From contig CAQVQZ010000032.1 of assembly GCA_948902155.1 (NCBI GenBank), positions 1 through 14,660 on the forward strand: a stretch of 14,660 nucleotides of DNA, in the 5' to 3' direction. The stretch is from an uncultured Oscillibacter sp. (GTDB lineage Bacteria > Bacillota_A > Clostridia > Oscillospirales > Oscillospiraceae). The translations under genes were made by a program, and so were the position numbers. The notes under the pieces were generated by a model. It did no database searches. It had not been told where the DNA came from and saw only the letters and a program-made list of their open reading frames with translations. Positions 11,883 through 14,660 of the stretch are shown here, piece after piece. Numbering within the stretch: position 1 is the first letter of the stretch; every line of letters begins with the position of its first letter.

Positions 11883-12991
11883 TTCTGATATTGCCTTACG
11901 ATGGCCTCCAATTCGCTCCAATGGGCCTCCATGTCCTCCACCAGCTTGAACTGGGTGCGGCAGCGGTCCAGGTTCTGGCCCTCCCGGCTGATGTGGAAAT
12001 ACTGGTCGCCCACGATGTAGTCCGTGAGGAAGCGGATGCCGCACTCCAGGGTCATCAGCTTGGCTCCCCAGGGGAGGTATTCGATTTCCGCGTTGCTCAG
12101 GGCCCCGCCGGTGCCCTCCAGAAAGGCGGCGGTGTAGACGCCGAAGAGCTCCACGTCCAGGTTCACCTTGCTGAGGTCCGTTTCGTCCTCGGCGCAGTGG
12201 TTGGCCCCGAAGCGGATGGAGTCGCCGAAGTCATACAGCACCAGGCCGGGCATGACGGTGTCCAGGTCGATGATGCACATGCCCTCGTTGGTCACGTCGT
12301 CCAGGAGGACGTTGTTCAGCTTCGTGTCGTTGTGGGTGACGCGGACGGGGAGGACGCCCTGCCGCATGGCGTTCAGCGCCACGGAGCAGTCCGCCTCCCG
12401 CCGGAGCACGAAATCGATCTCCGGCCCGCAGTCCTTCACCCGGCCCAGGGGGTCCGCCTGAACAGCGTCCTTGAGCTTGGCCAGACGGTCCTCGGTGTTG
12501 TGGAAATTGGGGATGGTCTCGTGAAGCGTCTGGGCCGGGTATCCCCCCAGCAGGCGCTGGAAGCGGCCGAAAGCCCGGCCGGAAGCGGCGAACAGCTCCG
12601 CCGTCTCCGCCGCCTGGCAGCAGATGGTGCGTTCCACAAAGGGATAGACCCGCCACGCGCCGCCGGCCTCGTCCGTGTAGTAGGGTTCGCCGTTCCGGGG
12701 GCGGATGACCCGCATGGCCTCCCGGTCCCGGTCGCCGCCGTGCTCCTCGATCTGACGGCCCAGATATTCCGTGATGCCGATGATGTTCTCCATCAGCTGG
12801 TCCGGCCGCTTGAAAGCGGCGGCGCTCATCCGCTGGAGGATGAACCGGCGGCAGCAGCGGTCCTTGGGCTGGGTGTGGACCACGAAGGTGTCGTTGATGT
12901 GCCCCTCGCCGTAGCGCAGCGCGCCTACCACCGGCGCGCCGAAATCAAAGGCGGCCAGGACTTCCTGAAGCCTCTCTTCCGCAGTGTTCAT
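11879..12991 (-). CDS. nahK: N-acetylhexosamine 1-kinase (NahK / LnpB type)
   Basis: A 370-residue cytoplasmic kinase of the aminoglycoside-phosphotransferase fold. It aligns by eye along almost its full length with Bifidobacterium longum NahK (359 residues), which phosphorylates GlcNAc and GalNAc at C1. Shared stretches are YGEGHINDTF (27-36), GGAWRVYPFVE (110-120), LPVRVTHNDTKLNN (214-227) with the catalytic HND, IIDLDTVMPG (240-249) with the metal-binding DxD, YDFGDSIRFGA, EDETDLSKV and TLECGIRFLTDY. The product HexNAc-1-phosphate would feed the adjacent nucleotidyltransferase. GGGAGG lies upstream of the ATG at 12991; the gene starts 1 nt after its upstream neighbour ends and overlaps the regulator by 4 nt. 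GlcNAc versus GalNAc preference cannot be told. Confidence 0.92.
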   Translation of the reverse strand: MNTAEERLQEVLAAFDFGAPVVGALRYGEGHINDTFVVHTQPKDRCCRRFILQRMSAAAFKRPDQLMENIIGITEYLGRQIEEHGGDRDREAMRVIRPRNGEPYYTDEAGGAWRVYPFVERTICCQAAETAELFAASGRAFGRFQRLLGGYPAQTLHETIPNFHNTEDRLAKLKDAVQADPLGRVKDCGPEIDFVLRREADCSVALNAMRQGVLPVRVTHNDTKLNNVLLDDVTNEGMCIIDLDTVMPGLVLYDFGDSIRFGANHCAEDETDLSKVNLDVELFGVYTAAFLEGTGGALSNAEIEYLPWGAKLMTLECGIRFLTDYIVGDQYFHISREGQNLDRCRTQFKLVEDMEAHWSELEAIVRQYQK

Positions 12992-12992
12992 C

Positions 12993-13913
12993 TCATTCCT
13001 CCCACAGCCGGTCGGGGTAGAGTCCGGCCTTTGTCTTCTCCGCGATGGCGTTCACCACCGTGGGCTTGTCCTCCCGGTAGGTGACGCCGTACCACTTGTC
13101 CGCGCTCCGCAGCACCTTGACCCGGGCCTTGCCCGCCTCGGTGAGCTGGCTGACCACGCTGGGCAGGAAGTATTCCGCCTTGGCGGGGTTTTCCCTGGCG
13201 GGGCCGTCCAAAAAGGCGGGGAAGCGGGCCCATGCCTCGTCCAGGAAGCTGCGGGTAAAGCCCCACATGTTCAGGGACACGATGGTGTCCTCCGCCAGCT
13301 CCGTCCAGGTGGCGCCGTCGTCCTCGGTGAAGCGCAGGGGCGGGCCCTGCTCGATCTTCGTCCGCTCCGTGATCTTCGCCAGATAGTGGTCCGGCGTCTC
13401 CTCGCAGACGCCCCGGGCCACGGTGCCGTTTTCGCTGACCGTGTTTTTCAGCAGGTAGCCCACCATGACGTACTCATAGAGGTCCCCGTCCTCGTGGCTG
13501 CTGAGGTATTGGTAGATTTCCTGATACGCCTCCGGCCCGTAATAATCGTCGGCGTTGATGACGGCGAAGGGGCCGTCCACCACCTTCCGGGCGGCCAGGG
13601 CAGCGTGGGCGGTGCCCCAGGGCTTCTGGCGCTCCGCCGGGACGCTGTAGCCCTCCGGCAGGTCCTCTTTCAACTGGTAGACATAGTGAACGTCCATGGA
13701 CTTGGATACCCGGTCGCCGATGCAGCGCTTGAAGTCCTCCTCGATCTCGGGCTTGATGACGAAAACCACCGTCTCAAAGCCCGCCCGGCGGGCGTCGTAA
13801 ATCGAGTAGTCGATGATCAGCTGGCCGTGATTTCCCACGGGGTCCAGCTGCTTGAGTCCGCCGTACCGGCTGCCCATACCGGCGGCCATGATAATCAGGA
13901 CTGGCTTTTTCAT
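12993..13913 (-). CDS. Sugar-1-phosphate nucleotidyltransferase
   Basis: A 306-residue cytoplasmic NTP-transferase. The N-terminal signature IIMAAGMGSRYGGLKQLDP (G12-x-G14-x-R16, K21) binds the nucleotide. KPWGTAHAALAA (97-108) and FAVINADDYYG (116-126, metal-binding D122/D123) form the active site, and later TIVSLNMWGF and KWYGVTYREDKP contact the sugar. This is the glucose-1-phosphate thymidylyl / UTP-transferase fold in a divergent form. Lying between galE and nahK, it most likely couples HexNAc-1-phosphate (and perhaps Gal- or Glc-1-phosphate) to UTP, giving UDP-sugars for GalE (inference). Bifidobacteria use a GalT-type uridylyltransferase (LnpC) at this step. It starts 21 nt after the galE stop, with AAGGGAGAG near the ATG. 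Nucleotide and sugar specificity are not proven. Confidence 0.85.
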   Translation of the reverse strand: MKKPVLIIMAAGMGSRYGGLKQLDPVGNHGQLIIDYSIYDARRAGFETVVFVIKPEIEEDFKRCIGDRVSKSMDVHYVYQLKEDLPEGYSVPAERQKPWGTAHAALAARKVVDGPFAVINADDYYGPEAYQEIYQYLSSHEDGDLYEYVMVGYLLKNTVSENGTVARGVCEETPDHYLAKITERTKIEQGPPLRFTEDDGATWTELAEDTIVSLNMWGFTRSFLDEAWARFPAFLDGPARENPAKAEYFLPSVVSQLTEAGKARVKVLRSADKWYGVTYREDKPTVVNAIAEKTKAGLYPDRLWEE

Positions 13914-13934
13914 TTCCGCTCTCCCTTTTTCCTC

Positions 13935-14660
13935 TTATCCCTTGTAGCCGTTGGGGTTCATAGACTGCCACTTCCAGGAGGACGCGCACATCTCCTCGAT
14001 GCCCAGCTCCGCCGTCCAGCCCAGCTCCGCCTTGGCCTTTGCGGGGTCCGCGTAGCACTGGGCGATATCGCCGGGGCGGCGGGGGTCGATGACGTGGGGC
14101 AGCTCATGGCCGCAGGCTTTCTCGTAGGCGTGGAGCACGTCCAGGACGCTGTAGCCGTTGCCGGTACCCAGGTTGCAGATGAAGAGGCCGCAGTTGGTCT
14201 CCAGCTTCTTCAGCGCCGCCACGTGGCCCTTGGCCAGGTCCACCACGTGGATATAGTCCCGCACGCCGGTGCCGTCGGGGGTGTCGTAGTCGTTTCCGTA
14301 GACGTGGACCTTTTCCAGCTGGCCCACGGCCACCTTGGCGATATAGGGAACCAGATTGTTGGGGATGCCGTTGGGGTCCTCGCCGATGAGGCCGGACTCA
14401 TGGGCCCCGATGGGGTTGAAATAGCGGAGCAGGGCCACGTTCAGCGTGGGGTCCGCGGCGCAGTAGTCGGAGAGGATGCGCTCCTGGAACAGCTTCGTGG
14501 TGCCGTAGGGGTTCGTGGTGCCGCCTGTCGGGAAATCCTCCCGGATGGGCACGGAGGCGGGGTCGCCGTAGACCGTGGCGGAGGAGGAGAAGACGAAGTT
14601 CTTCACGCCGTGCTTCCGCATGGCCTGGAGGAGGTAGAGGGTGCTGATGAGGTTGTTGGA
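13935..14660 (-). CDS. galE: UDP-glucose 4-epimerase GalE (partial, N terminus outside window)
   Basis: The visible 241 codons are the C-terminal part of an extended short-chain dehydrogenase. The reading frame is open to the window edge, where SNNLISTLYLLQAM continues upstream, so the NAD-binding GxxGxxG and the start codon lie beyond base 14660. Catalytic parts are present: FSSSATVYGDP with the active Ser, and PYGTTKLFQERIL with Tyr and Lys of YxxxK. Typical GalE blocks follow: LRYFNPIGAHESGLIGEDP, NNLVPYIAKVAVG, VRDYIHVVDLAKGH and GTGNGYSVLDVL. GalE interconverts UDP-glucose and UDP-galactose, and many forms also act on UDP-GlcNAc and UDP-GalNAc, which would fit this operon. It is upstream of the nucleotidyltransferase and kinase in one leftward unit. 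The operon promoter is not in the window. Confidence 0.96.
   Translation of the reverse strand, partial: SNNLISTLYLLQAMRKHGVKNFVFSSSATVYGDPASVPIREDFPTGGTTNPYGTTKLFQERILSDYCAADPTLNVALLRYFNPIGAHESGLIGEDPNGIPNNLVPYIAKVAVGQLEKVHVYGNDYDTPDGTGVRDYIHVVDLAKGHVAALKKLETNCGLFICNLGTGNGYSVLDVLHAYEKACGHELPHVIDPRRPGDIAQCYADPAKAKAELGWTAELGIEEMCASSWKWQSMNPNGYKG

Noticed and set aside
11891..13084. A 397-codon open frame on the plus strand opposite nahK
   Set aside because: Shadow of nahK; low-complexity composition, no start signal and no family features.
1..14660. CRISPR arrays, insertion sequences, tRNA or rRNA genes, integrase or toxin genes
   Set aside because: Looked for and not seen: no spaced direct repeats, no transposase or integrase motifs, no tRNA-like cloverleaf sequences.

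Overview
This window looks like chromosomal DNA from a high-GC, spore-forming, anaerobic Firmicute of the gut Oscillospiraceae type (Flavonifractor / Lawsonibacter / Dysosmobacter-like). That placement is inference. It rests on a spoVAC spore gene, rubrerythrin, an ECF sigma factor paired with a DUF4179 anti-sigma protein, strong AGGAGG ribosome binding sites, compact GC-rich genes, and sugar-acid and amino-sugar catabolic loci. No mobile element, CRISPR array, rRNA or tRNA was seen.

Left part (1-7275), mostly housekeeping and stress genes. A small DUF4298-type protein (62-352, +) converges on a leftward three-gene run: VOC/glyoxalase protein, hemW, and a PF06541-type membrane protein with a coiled-coil tail. 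A lone spoVAC (3167-3610, +) carries a sigma-G-like promoter. It shares a bidirectional terminator with a leftward ECF sigma / DUF4179 anti-sigma pair, which has an ECF-like promoter of its own. Then come an orphan Imm22-like gene (-), a short PhnD-like lipoprotein (+) and a rubrerythrin (-), with well-formed promoters and hairpins between them.

Middle part (7277-10967), a hexuronate catabolic locus. A GntR/FCD regulator and an AEC-family permease run leftward. They diverge from kduI-kduD, which convert 5-keto-4-deoxyuronate (from unsaturated uronates of pectin or glycosaminoglycans) to 2-keto-3-deoxygluconate. The 345-bp AT-rich divergent region holds a promoter for each side and a perfect TTGTATACAA palindrome, a likely site for the GntR protein.

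Right part (11025-14660), an amino-sugar salvage operon reading leftward: galE (cut by the window edge), a sugar-phosphate nucleotidyltransferase, a NahK-type N-acetylhexosamine 1-kinase, and a PocR-domain AraC regulator. The genes are nearly contiguous (21-nt gap, 1-nt gap, 4-nt overlap). Together they would turn GlcNAc/GalNAc and hexose-1-phosphates into UDP-sugars, resembling the lacto-N-biose / galacto-N-biose pathway of bifidobacteria but with a pyrophosphorylase-type enzyme where bifidobacteria use a GalT-type uridylyltransferase. This operon and kduI-kduD converge on one strong terminator. Both suggest a life on host glycans (mucin, glycosaminoglycans, milk-type glycans) or plant pectin.
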